A program made the position numbers and the translations under genes. Shown here one piece after another: positions 35,845 to 46,514 of a stretch of DNA of 64,000 nt. The stretch covers positions 10,124,103 through 10,188,102 of the forward strand of contig NC_064224.1 of NCBI RefSeq assembly GCF_023101765.2. Direction: 5' to 3'. Each line of letters begins with the position of its first letter. Positions within the stretch are counted from its first letter, which is position 1. The notes below the pieces were generated by a model. It was given only the letters and a program-made list of their open reading frames with translations. It was not told the DNA's origin and ran no database searches. Origin of the DNA: Spodoptera frugiperda (taxonomy: Eukaryota; Arthropoda; Insecta; Lepidoptera; Noctuidae).

Positions 35845-36887
35845 GACCATAATTGTGTTTAAATGATGAGGATTTGATCTTTTAGAAGTTATAAAAACTT
35901 TAAAGCCATAAAACAGTTGAAATGGAAAGTCAAGGTCCATATTAGTAAATGCTTGAAGAAGATAGTTTAATCAGCATTTCATATCTTTCTGTGATTTTTA
36001 TGGTCTGTCTCTGAAAACACTTTTTGTATTTTTTAATAACTTGTACTACGTAGTACCTAGTAGTACTAGGTTTTCAGTATAATTTGATTGCTGTCGATTC
36101 CTAGAACGTGATTTGTACGGAGTACATAGGGCTTATATACTTAGTAAATTACATAATTTGAATAGAATATATTATGTACTTATCACTTAGCTGATACTCG
36201 TGGTTGACTCCCTCAATCATGACTTACCTGGAAGCAAAGAAAATAATATTATTAGAGAGAAATATTCACAAATGTATAATGATTAACAAAATGGCGTTAT
36301 ACATATACAATGTGATGTATACAGCAGTATACACATGTACAGGTATAACTATGATTAAGAAGTTAGTTGAATATCCTAATTATTATTGAAATACATGAAT
36401 TTTATATGGAGATTACCCGAAATTATTGAGTAAGATATTAAGTTCATTAAAATTAATCGTTCTACTATAGAACAGTTGAAAATAACGATATATTCTGAAA
36501 CCAAATGTATCTTAAATGGTTTAGGCATAGGTATTCATACTCTTGAAATATCGACATGATTATTACAGTGGGTTTTTTTAATGGGACAAGCCCGCCACAA
36601 CCTCCCGTACTGCTGCAACTCCTGTAAGCCAGGATCTACAGTTACAGTGGGTTACTGCATCGATAGTGGATTCAACTATCGACATAACAGTGAGGCCGTA
36701 ATGTAACAACACTATAATCTAGATTGAGACAAACGACGCCCGCACTACGACGGACACAAGCAGCTGGCGAGCGGGTATAATTGCAGCACTCACTCATCCT
36801 GTGTATCAGAGGGCAGTATTTATTGTATACAGCCTTATAGCATACACAATGTGTGGTGTGGTGTATCGATTGTGGACTACCTATTGA
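35845..36887. other. Gene-free
   Basis: Nothing recognised apart from local short palindromes around 36,045-36,070. Confidence 0.4.
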
Positions 36888-37019
36888 GTTTAACGGAGCT
36901 TCGGCTCAAATAGCAGGAGTAGAAATGGGATTGATTTTAGTCAGTAAGAGTCTGACACTCCTTCTCGTCTAGCCCAGGGCGGGAGAAACCATTGGATGAT
37001 TTCCCCCCTTTAAAAAAAA
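36888..37019 (+). mobile_element. SINE family B
   Basis: 'gtttaacggagcttcggctc', 'gtcagtaagagtctgacac' and a terminal A-run match the 25,600 copy. Confidence 0.8.
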
Positions 37020-37041
37020 TGTTTCGATTATATTATATACT

Positions 37042-37213
37042 CTACTAGCTTTCGTCCGCGGCCTTGCCCGAATTCCTGTTGGATAAGAGTAGTCTTTGTA
37101 TTATTCCAGACCATAATCTACCCTTGTTTAAAAATTTGTCTCGATCACGATCTCTTCAGTCGTTTTGATGTGATTGAGTAACAAATATACACACAAATTC
37201 ATTTCGCATTTAT
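37042..37213. repeat. Decayed element beginning 'ctagctttcgtccgcgg'
   Basis: The beginning recalls the 'tagtttcggcccgtagcttt' at 44,310, and the end 'catttataatattagaaag' looks like the termini of lepidopteran non-autonomous elements. Class uncertain. Confidence 0.4.
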
Positions 37214-37462
37214 AATATTAGAAAGATAATAAAATATTTCATTTGTATTAGGGTTCAATAATACTCTAGTATTAACAGCGGTATTACGTATACCCAAGGA
37301 AACTTCCCTCGCACATCTATGTATATTAGGCTAACCGAAATTATGATAGTCTACTAATGGTTTCTAAGATTTTGTAATTAATAAGCAACCAAAAATCATT
37401 ATACAAATTACATCGAAATCTATAACCAAAATTTATAAATTACTGAAAGAATTGTCTAGTGC

Positions 37463-37592
37463 AGGATTCGACCCGACAACTCAATTTTCAAAAACTAGTT
37501 ACCCAGCCACTGCACCAACCATGCAGTGTATGGATCACCCAATATGGGGATCTATTGTCTCTGTGATGTGAATTTGCCCCACGACATGGGAG
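37463..37592 (-). repeat. SINE family C head, with repeat-E-like tail
   Basis: A reverse head 'gttacccagccactgcacca' and 'accatgcagt' is followed by 'tctattgtctctg' and 'catgggaga', resembling repeat E. Two repeat types may abut here. Confidence 0.45.
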
Positions 37593-37839
37593 AAAATCTT
37601 AAATATTATGTATAATTTTGGAAATTATTGCGAAATGCGAGTGTTACATTTCATATTTGCACGTTTGTGTGAGTACTACATATTTCAGAGAATTTTGAAG
37701 AGAAGTTTGGGTGATAATGATCATAAATTATTCTTAAAATAACCCGAAGTAAACAGTTTCATAGAAGAGAAACGGCCCATATTTTATTACTTAGTGAAAA
37801 AAAAAATATTTTAGCTAAGTCATCCAAGTGCAATATAGA
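37593..37839. other. Gene-free
   Basis: Nothing recognised. Confidence 0.4.
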
Positions 37840-38087
37840 TTATGGTCATAAACTGAAGTAAAATTCCGAAGGCTTGCAAATATACCTGCGTAGAAACAAT
37901 GCGTTGAATAGTTGTCTAATCCCCACAGAGCGGGGTTACAGCAATACGCGCCATTGTGGCGGTGAATGGGGCAGTAAACGCAGGGCCAGGGCGCGGGGTA
38001 TCGCCCGCTGAAACAAAAGCCTGCAGCACTGCCCGCCGCCCGGACCCACGCTTTGTTTTTATTATCTACTTCTCCGAGGGTCACTAA
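37840..38087 (-). repeat. 248-bp element, copy 1
   Basis: This segment is highly similar to the reverse complement of 41,530-41,776. It is GC-rich in the middle, including 'gggtatcgcccgctgaaac' and 'gccctgcgtttactgcccc' (read on minus). Similarity stops sharply at 'ttagtgaccctcgg' on one side and 'gtttatgaccataa' on the other. Frames of 89 codons (here) and 70 codons (copy 2) are not shared between the copies, so it is unlikely to encode protein. Probably a mobile non-coding unit, class unknown. Confidence 0.8.
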
Positions 38088-38339
38088 TACTTAGTTTAAA
38101 CAACGTGATTTTTTTCCACTATATTGCTTAACTGCTAATTTTTGAATGCAATCGGGATAATGTTTTCTACCTGGGTGGCGTTACTAATCTCTGCATCATC
38201 CAAAGGCTGACTCAAAATTTCTATACAATTTTATTGCATTAAGTCTAAGTAAACAAAATGTGTCATCAAATCTAACAGATCTATCTATCTATCTATCTAA
38301 AGAGATCTAACAAAATATGTACACATTTTGACTCTTAAT

Positions 38340-38527
38340 ACCACTTTACAATGTACACCCACTTTTCACAATTTATGTTGTAAGTACCATGTAATAGATG
38401 GTGAGCCTATTGCCATATACCGAGCAATTTCCAGACTCTGTGCTCTACTAAGAAATTTTCGAAAAACCGAATAAAGCCCAGCAATACTGTGCCAGACCCG
38501 GGATTCGAACCACTCGGTCAACGAAGC
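38340..38527 (-). repeat. SINE family A, reverse, tail truncated
   Basis: Body text 'gtacacccacttttcacaat', 'gagcctattgccatatac' and reverse B box 'gggattcgaac' then 'ccactcggtcaacga'. Part of the A/B-box interval is deleted. Confidence 0.8.
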
Positions 38528-39419
38528 TTTATTTGAAGTCTAAATAAAAAACAAAATGAATATGTCATCTAATAATAATTTACTGTGGTTAGCTATATCT
38601 ACTCAACAGATGGTGTATTTTACAATAAAGGCATATTTAACAGCGTTATTATCTTACACGTAATGTAACAACTACTTATAACATTATTTCTATTGCAAAA
38701 GGGATCTCGGGTTCGATTCTCAGATCCACAAAATGTCTGTGCTATTATGTATTACATGAGAGGATCAATCATTACCTTTTTTAATATATGTACGACTCTT
38801 TCTGTATATGTATATATTTTTATGAAAGTGATCGGATCGGCGATAATATTCAGAAATAGAAAAAGGCGCGATAACCCCTTACACGAGGCTGGGTGTAGGA
38901 AGGAGTGAACATTGGACAGTCGGCGCCAATATTAATATCGGAGCTCTTCAATATCGCGGGATCACGGGAAATAATCGCTTATTCATGGCTTCGTAACTTG
39001 CAATCGTTCGTATTCTGTTACTGTACAGAAAAAGGTTCAAAAAAGTATTTTATGAGTGAGGACAACAACATATACACGATTATAGGGCTAACTGACCCTC
39101 ATAGTTAATTTTGTTAAGTTGCACAAAATAATAAATTGAAGGAATAGACATACTGTTACAGTTGGCCCTTGTAGTAACCAACAAGCGAAGAAAGAAATAA
39201 ATAAAATCAGTTTATTTGCATTATGTTGTAACATTAAACATGAGAAAAGATATGTAACAAACACACAAACAAAAATAAATTTAATTCAAATTGATCAATT
39301 GATGAGAGTAAGTGTAGCAACGCACAGAGTAATGTGAAACAGCCTGTGCTCAGTAAAATGCCGCGGCCCGGACACTAATTCTTTGGGCTAAGGTTTGATT
39401 TTCAGCGCCAGTTCGCAAG
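38528..39419. other. Gene-free
   Basis: A SINE-head scrap ('gggatctcgggttcgattct') lies at about 38,701-38,720. Nothing else was recognised. Confidence 0.4.
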
Positions 39420-39620
39420 ACAATACATGTTTTTGATTTAAATCAAAGTCAAAGCATTTTATTCATATTTAATTAGTCACATTTGTAACATCAACATTTT
39501 ATGTCTTAAATTGTCCACTTTGTCTTAAAGTGTGTAAAAAGATTCACTGACCAAGTCTGTAGGTCAGTGAATCTGATTGGAGAAGAACCAGCAAGACTGT
39601 ATTCAATCGTTTCATTGATC
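39420..39620 (-). repeat. Probable retroelement 3' end, with hairpin
   Basis: 'aaatcaaagtcaaagcattt' followed by 'tattcatatttaa' resembles 3' tails of insect LINEs in reverse. Inside is a perfect 13-bp stem, AGATTCACTGACC (39,540-39,552) with its complement (39,562-39,574) and a 9-base loop. LINE identity is a judgement from wording, not proven. Confidence 0.35.
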
Positions 39621-40299
39621 TCCCAATAGATGGCGTTACGAGTCCTACATCGCGCAAGTGAAGTTTGCGCGTGACTTAACACAAATACAAGTTCAGTTGG
39701 CCAGCAGTCAGTCATATATGCTCAGGCATGCTCACCTAGTTTGATTTCGGAGGATCCCCCCCTTTTCCTAAGTTAGGGAGTATTACACAGGGTTCCTTAA
39801 CTTTTGGCCAACAAGGAGTAACACGAGGAAGAGCCATACTTCGGCTCGACAGTGATATTACGGCCTCACAGATGGCTGAAGTAACGTTTGCGTTGTGTTT
39901 TGTCGTATGATTAATATCGGAGTAACCGGAGTCCCAATCTTCTTCTTTCCAATCTGCTAATCCTTGCTCTAATTAATATTTAACTCCATGCTCGACTGGG
40001 AATGGAATCAAAGATCCCGAGATCCTTCGCTCGGTACTTGTGATTGCAACCAACGAATTAATTTGTATTTATTAACTCTCTAATATTTATTGGCAAATAA
40101 CTGTCGACACATTGCCCGACAGTCGCCGTGTGTCGCGGAATAATGCTCATTAACTTGAGCCCCAGGAGGGGCCTAAAACTAGGCATTTCCACGTCAAGCA
40201 GTAATGAGAGTAAACAGAAAACTATAATAATTTATTTAGAATGTCTCATGAGAGTTGTAATACAAATCATAATTTGATTAAACACTTCTCATGAGGCGA
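39621..40299. other. Gene-free
   Basis: Nothing recognised. Confidence 0.4.
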
Positions 40300-40390
40300 C
40301 CAGAGCGCACTTATAAGATGCTGGCAACGCATATGTAACTCGTCTAGTGTTGCATCCATGGGCGGCGCTGATTGCTTACCACCTACCATT
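40300..40390 (+). repeat. Dispersed repeat D
   Basis: 'gctggcaacgcatatgtaac', 'tctagtgttgcatccatggg' and 'gattgcttaccacc' match 61,318-61,395. Confidence 0.65.
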
Positions 40391-40785
40391 TGACAATTGA
40401 CAGCTATTCATCAAAAATCCTCATAATGTCTCGAGAGATAGATAAGTATGGTCATGTGCGTGAACACGCGTACTATCGCTGCTTGCTTATCAGTTCGAAT
40501 CCGGTATAATTACCAAACGAGGTGGAAGTGTCTACATGTAACCAGTAACGAGTTTGCGATCGGTTCGTCCATTTAAAATTAAACAGTGGTTGCAAATAAT
40601 CAATTATTTAATCACTGGGGCGGACTTTGATTGCTGTCATTAATTATTATAATAGTTAGTGACACTCGTCTGTCACATGATCAGTACATGTCATTGTGCA
40701 GTATAATATAATGTTAGGAAATTCTTTCGCTGGTATTTCCGTGTTTAAGTGTGATTGGTTACTTTGCGGTTGAAATTCTCAGTAA
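40391..40785. other. Gene-free
   Basis: Nothing recognised. Confidence 0.4.
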
Positions 40786-40798
40786 ATGATTTCCTTGG

Positions 40799-41099
40799 CT
40801 TGACTGCCTCGTTGGTCGAGTGGTTGCAAGTGCGACTGCCGTACAAGGGGTCTCGGTTTCGATTCCCAGGTCGGGCAAAGTATTGCTGGGCATTTTTCGG
40901 GTTTTCGAAAATTTCTCAGTAGTAGCACGGAGTCTGGAAATGTACCCGGTATATGGCAATAGGCTCACCACCTATTACATGGGACTTACAACATAAATTG
41001 TGAAAAGTGGGTGTACACAGTGGCATTACGTGCCATAATGTGCTGTGCACCTCTGCCTACCCCTTCGGGGATTAAAGGCGTGACGATATGTATGTATGT
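40799..41099 (+). mobile_element. SINE family A, full length with target duplication
   Basis: The tRNA-derived head has an A-box-like 'ttggtcgagtgg' and B-box-like 'gtttcgattccc'. The body follows, with a 3' tail 'attaaaggcgtgacgatatg' and (TATG)n. Exact 13-bp repeats ATGATTTCCTTGG flank it at 40,786-40,798 and 41,100-41,112. About 300 bp; the plus-strand reference copy of the family. Confidence 0.9.
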
Positions 41100-41208
41100 A
41101 TGATTTCCTTGGGTAGAGGCGGGACAGAGTGTTAGACTCTTCCTGAATAAAAAAACACTCCATCCGTACCCCTGCTTCGAGCCAGAGCCCCCTGTAACCC
41201 ACTAGGTC
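41100..41208 (-). mobile_element. SINE family B, reverse, split by SINE A
   Basis: 'gttagactcttcctgaat', 'ccgtacccctgcttcgagcc' and 'agagccccctgtaa' match family B in reverse. Its tail-side end is the target duplicated by the preceding SINE A, so B inserted first. Confidence 0.65.
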
Positions 41209-41287
41209 GTTCGCAGCTTCGCGAAATGAATACAACCTGGAGTTCAGAATTGTACCTATTATATTGCCTTTAAAGGGTTTCTCTTCA

Positions 41288-41415
41288 TGAGATCCGTACA
41301 TACATTTCACACCCAGAACAACAATTTGTCGATCTAATTGCAGGAATCGAACCGGTAACACATTACCTGCAAGCAGGCAACCCAGCCATTGTTTCAACCG
41401 AGCATTCAGTTTAAG
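41288..41415 (-). repeat. SINE family C, reverse
   Basis: 'cacccagaacaacaatttgt', reverse B box 'ggaatcgaacc' and 'gcaacccagccattg' fit family C. Confidence 0.75.
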
Positions 41416-41529
41416 ATAAAACATGGCCACACAAGTTGAAATTATTCTTAAAACATCTGCAGTCAGGGATTAGCAATAAAATAAAAAAATCACCAAGTAT
41501 TAGGGTCTAAGACAGATAATACACTATTC

Positions 41530-41776
41530 TTAGTGACCCTCGGAGAAGTAGATAATAAAAACAAAGCGTGGGTCCGGGCGGGCGGCAGGGCTGCAGGCTT
41601 TTGTTTCAGCGGGCGATACCCCGCGCCCTGGCCCTGCGTTTACTGCCCCATTCACCGCCACAATGGTTGTATTGCTGTAACCCCGCTCTGTAGGGATTAG
41701 ACAACTATTCAACGCATTGTTTCTACGCAGGTATATTTGCAAGCCTTAGGAATTTTACTTCAGTTTATGACCATAA
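41530..41776 (+). repeat. 248-bp element, copy 2
   Basis: Inverted partner of 37,840-38,087, about 3.4 kb away, with few differences and sharp ends. Described under copy 1. Confidence 0.8.
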
Positions 41777-43182
41777 GCTGATGGCGCCGACATGACTCTG
41801 TTACTATGTTGAAATATTTTTAAAATGTCTCATTCTTCACTGCGTGGTATTTATTTGCATTTGTCAATGTTTAATGTATAAGGAGTTGTTTTAGCGAAAT
41901 GTAACCCATACATTGATTACTCCCCAACTATCATCACATGTTATGTCTAATTTCAGGTTTCCACGACCGATAATTTCAGCTATGCAGTACTCTGCCTACC
42001 CCTCATCGAACGTATAGCGTAAGAAAGTATAACATGAATGTAACACTCGCTTGCTCCGGCGCCGGCCGGCGTTGCTTATCAATAACATTATTTATTGATT
42101 TATTTTATTCAAACAACAATATTAGTAACGAGTAAAAACGACACTCATTTAGCCACCGAGTCAACAAATTATAATGTAATTAACAATGTTTAATGATAAC
42201 CACATTTTATAACATTACGACATAATGACAATTACTATCTGAAGGTATTCTACGTGTTAAATGTAATACTATATGTTCACCAGTTATATTATGATTCATT
42301 GTAATAGAAACTAAGAATATTGCTACACTTCACATACAACCCCAGACTCTGTAATTGTGTGGAATTTTCAAAGGACAGACGTCTTGGCGCCGGCGCCTGC
42401 GTCTCACATCATACCACTCAATATGTCATATTTTTTCAGACAATATTGAACTTTATTGCTATGTAGACATAAGGTCGAAAATCGATAACAGGAATATGGC
42501 AGTTTCAATTATGTAGCTCAGTTTGTAAGCCTCTGTATATGTATTGATGAATGTATGTATGTATGTAGTGTTAGTCAATTATGTACTTAGGTACATTATG
42601 ATTTACGTTTAGTTTGTACCTGTGAGTATTGAACGAACTGTTTATGCTTTAATTACTTATGTAAATTAAAATTATTATTTCTTTGAATACAATATATTGT
42701 ATCAATTTACTAAAACGTACAAACACATAATACAAAAAGAAATGGATCTCAAATAAATCATTCACAATATCCATCTGAATGAACTAAACCCGGCGCTTGC
42801 GCACCTCACCTCCTCACATATGATTATAATTTTCACGTTACCCACATATTATACACCCAGGTTTTACTTCCCCACGGACCCACCGCCAGACCGAATAGAC
42901 CCGCCGTCTATGTGACACAAGTGGACCATGAAATTAATTTAAATCGTTTCTAGAAGTGTATAGACAAACCTATTTACCTAGGGAATCTAGTATTTCGTAA
43001 CCAAACACTGTGACATTAGATAATCCTGCTCATAAACCATAAAAACCCAGATTTGAAGAAACGTATCCAAGTTACTAAGACAGTGATAGCCGCCATTATC
43101 CCGCCTAAACCCTTCCATTGTCTCACTGTTTACCTGCAAGTGGGCGGAGTTTGCACCCTAATTACACCGCTGCGCCTACGCA
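41777..43182. other. Gene-free, upstream of the acidic-protein gene
   Basis: A (TATG)n run lies near 42,546-42,566 and GC-richer patches at 42,055-42,070 and 42,385-42,405. No exon was supported. Confidence 0.4.
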
Positions 43183-43217
43183 TAAAAAGGTCGAAAATTT
43201 GAAATTTCGTCGCAGTT
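43183..43217 (+). promoter_or_regulatory. TATA box and initiator of the acidic-protein gene
   Basis: TAAAAAGG at 43,183-43,190 lies 31 bp upstream of GCAGTT, whose CAGT (A at 43,214) fits the arthropod initiator. The spacing is ideal. It predicts a 5' UTR of about 217 nt before the ATG at 43,431, and a TATA-driven, probably regulated rather than housekeeping gene. Confidence 0.6.
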
Positions 43218-43430
43218 CCACAGTGAGCTTCTTTGCAATCTGTGGACCTCCAGTGCTTCTCTGACCGCGTCGTCCCTCCGGACATCCGGCCCTCCTCGTC
43301 GCCCTCCCATTGTATCCCTCATCAAATTTAAAAATTCAAACGTGTTTTGATTGAACAATTTGGATATCCTAGTGTGACGCAGTGTTCTATAGCTAATATT
43401 TAGCGAAACATTGCGGCGTGCAGTAATAGT

Positions 43431-46400
43431 ATGTTCGCATTTCTTGTGAACTACCATTTAGCAGCTACTTTGGAATTGGTAAGTTCATTTTTATTCATTT
43501 TTACTAACGACCGAACAGATCACCTGATGGTAAGCAATCGCCGCCAAACATGGACGTCCGCAACACTAGAGGTAGTGCGAGTAGAGGATTCGATCCCTTT
43601 GATATTTCTAATCCCGGGATTTCAAGGTTATCTACAGTTAATCTCGGGATGCTGAGATAGTCCCTAGTTTGTATTGGTGGATTGTACTTTCTAGAAAGTG
43701 GTAAGAAAAAGTTAAAAATATCAAAATCTACTTTTATTATTTTAAACCTACAGTTAAATCTTTAAAAAAGAAAACTAAATTATACTTCTTCTGATAAAAA
43801 TTCTGGGATCGAATCCTCATCCTCCTAACTACGAGTTGTGCCACCGGCCTTTAGGATGATCCTCGATCTTGCATGATCTTCCACCAGACCCGTATAGAAT
43901 AAACTTTACCCGTTCTCCCATTTTGAACTTATTAATTTATTAAATAAATAAAAATCTTTATTCGCCGAAATATGGTAGAAAAAGGTGGTAACAGTAATTA
44001 TGTAGCTAAACACATGTACATTACATATTGAATATTGACACGTATTATTCTCATTGTAGGTATTGTCTTAAATCATTCATCTAAATATATAGATATCTGT
44101 CCAATTTCTATGTCGATTGTGCTACCTAGTCTATCGACTGACGAATGAGATTGTGGAACGAAGTGTCTCGAGTTCGATTCCTGGGTTTATTTCAAGCATT
44201 ATTATAACACCATTCTCGATTTGTAATATTAGTCATTTGTTTGCTTCATTATTGGGACTTATGTTAATTCTCTTGTTTTTATTTATTTTAATATTGACTG
44301 TTTTGAACTAGTTTCGGCCCGTAGCTTTGTCCGCGTAGAATATTTAATAGACTTTAGAAAGAGCATTTTACCTTATTTAATTAGGGTTTTTTTAACTTGA
44401 TTGTGTTTTCTATAATCCTGTTTTTTTTCTTTAATTTCTTCTTTAAAATTCAATTTTAACTTTGAGTGTCATGTTTGTTTCGATATTTTAACATGGTTTA
44501 ATTAAATTAAACGATGCGCATTGTTTGTTTGTTTGTTGATAAGTTAATCGCACTTTATGTTATATAAATATAAATACATCGGTACTCTGTGATTCCTTGG
44601 GACCGGAGAAACACAAGGCTATCTGATTTTGTGTAATAATTGAATATGAGCAATGCGTGTAAGAATTACTCAAATAATTAGGGAATCCTAAATAATATAA
44701 TTAGTAGGGTGTATTGACATATATCGCATTTGATTTTGATTGACAGGTAAATTAAATAAAAACCCTAATTAGTTTTACTGACTAGGGAATCGAATTCGAG
44801 ACGTTTCTCCTTAAATTTGGCCTTTCTGTACTTTCTTTCTAATTAGTATATATTTTGTTTACAGTGTTATAATCTGGACAAGAAGGAAAAAGAGCTTATC
44901 CAGATGATTGACAATGAGGAACAGGGGGAGGATTGCTGGGAGGACTCGTGGGAACCGAGTGACTATGGTACGCGGCAAAACAAATTAGATTGCAGCACGC
45001 CCTCCTTTGAGAGACACGCTACTAACTACGCATACTTTGGCAGTGATTTGAGTGAAATTGATCCAAATGAAGAATCATATTACGATATCAGAGACTTTGT
45101 GTCCATATCCAGCCTGCACACGACCGCAACTGAGGACTTCATACCTAACGACCTATCTTTATTAGCTAGAAACCAGTGCATGGACGCAGCTGGTTACTAC
45201 ACATCTTATGGCGTACCATCCATAGACGAAATGGACGCGCCAGATTACATACTAGTTGCTGATGAGGTCGCAAATGATGGCGACCCTCGTGATGAAGTTC
45301 CAGCTGAAGGCATCGCTCGTGATGAAGTTCCAGCTGAAGACGTCTCTTGTGATGAAGTTCCAGCTGAAGGCATCGGTCGTGATGAGGTTGCAACTGAGAG
45401 CGTCGCATCTGTCTCCGACAGAATGAGATCCGGAGATTCCATTCTGTCGGAGACAAATGACACAGATTTCGAACTTGTTGATAATGAGGTCGCAGCTGAT
45501 GGCGGCCCTTGTGATGATGTCGTCGCATCGCATAGAGCATCGGAATCGGACAGAATGGAATCTCCAGATTTCATTATACTAAGTACTGAGGTTGTAGCTG
45601 ATGACGTCCCTCGCGATGAGGCCGCAGGTGAGGACATCGCTCCCGTTGGCGCATCGGAGGCTGACAGAATTGAATCTCCAGATTTCATTATAGTAAGTAG
45701 TGAGGTGGCACCCGATGGCGTCACTCAGGATGAGGTTGCAACCGTTAGCGTCGCCCCTGCTGACGTGTCGGTCTCGAAGAGATTGGAAACTGAAAAAGTT
45801 AAAGTGGTGTCCAACGAAGACGAAGTATCGTCATTTGAAGAAGATAGTGAATCTTCAGATGAAACTTTATTAGAAGCTGGCGACTCTTCACTTGAAGATG
45901 ATGAATCTTCATTTGAAGACGATAATGAAGAAGACTCTTCCTTTGAAGAAGAAGAAGAATATTCTTCGTATGAAGATTCGTCATTTGAAGACTCGGGATG
46001 GTCTTTCCCCCCGCGGGCACCACCAGCCTACACCTTGCCTATACCGAAGTGGGTGATAAAAAAACCGGCGGAACATCCACAGTCGGTGGAAGATATTTAC
46101 AAAAACCCTCGGCCAGGGCCCAGTCACGCCCCAGATTATTTTGTTCCGGCACCAAACAGATCGGATTCATCAGGATCATCTCAATCTTACAACTTTCCCT
46201 CCGAGGAGGAGAACCAACGACCAGTACCTGTCGTGTCCAACGAACCATTAAGAAATTGGATTCGTGCGTCGATACCAGATATATCAATGCCAGCAGATAG
46301 TATTTGGTTCCCGATGCCGGGACATCTGTCGAATCCAGCCAATTTTAACTTACCATCCTACAGAAAAGAATCCGTGTGGTCCCGAGACCGTTTAACCGAG

Positions 46401-46514
46401 ACCCTGGCCCGAGAAGAACTCCTAAATCATGACCCCAAACCTGGAGAAGATAGAGTTGCCCTCTTCTTCAAACATTTCGAACTAGGCACTATACCGCCCC
46501 CCTCAAAGTGGTAA
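43431..46514 (+). CDS. Acidic repeat protein, 565 aa, unknown function
   Basis: Two exons: 43,431-43,478 (MFAFLVNYHLAATLEL) ends at donor GTAAGT. The second, 44,865-46,514, follows a pyrimidine-rich stretch ending in ACAG and reads on in phase 0 as CYNLDKKEKELIQ. Total 565 residues. Residues about 137-329 hold four degenerate repeats of about 38 residues around 'DRxESPDFIILSxEV', with a run of decapeptides (RDEVPAEGIA type, 159-198). Residues about 334-394 are an acidic/serine tract with SSFEED motifs. The C-terminal 170 residues are proline- and tryptophan-bearing, not repetitive, and end GTIPPPSKW. The N-terminus has a short hydrophobic FAFLV, too weak to call a signal peptide. No enzyme domain or transmembrane helix is visible, and most of the protein is probably disordered. 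A TATA/initiator promoter precedes it. I do not recognise the family. Gene structure is well supported; function is open. Confidence 0.85.
43505..43590 (-). repeat. Dispersed repeat D in intron 1
   Basis: 'cagatcacctgatggtaagc' and 'atggacgtccgcaacactag' are the reverse of 61,318-61,395, 26 bp inside the intron of the acidic-protein gene. Confidence 0.65.
45288..45407 (+). repeat. 30-bp coding tandem repeat, four units
   Basis: Four successive 30-bp units each encode a decapeptide of the type (R/C)DEVPAEGIA. The first three share 'gatgaagttccagctgaag'; the fourth has diverged. The reading frame is kept throughout. Confidence 0.9.
45410..45455. repeat. Perfect 16-bp inverted repeat inside the coding exon
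   Basis: TGTCTCCGACAGAATG (45,410-45,425) and its exact complement (45,440-45,455) flank 14 bases. Both arms are coding: one reads VSDRM, the other ILSET. The transcript could form a stable stem here. Confidence 0.9.

Noticed and set aside
38281..38298. CTAT repeats as a possible CRISPR-like or satellite array
   Set aside because: A simple tetranucleotide microsatellite with no spacers.
45166..45724. Minus-strand ORFs of 93-159 codons rich in S, A and T
   Set aside because: They are antisense shadows of the repeat region of the 565-aa protein.
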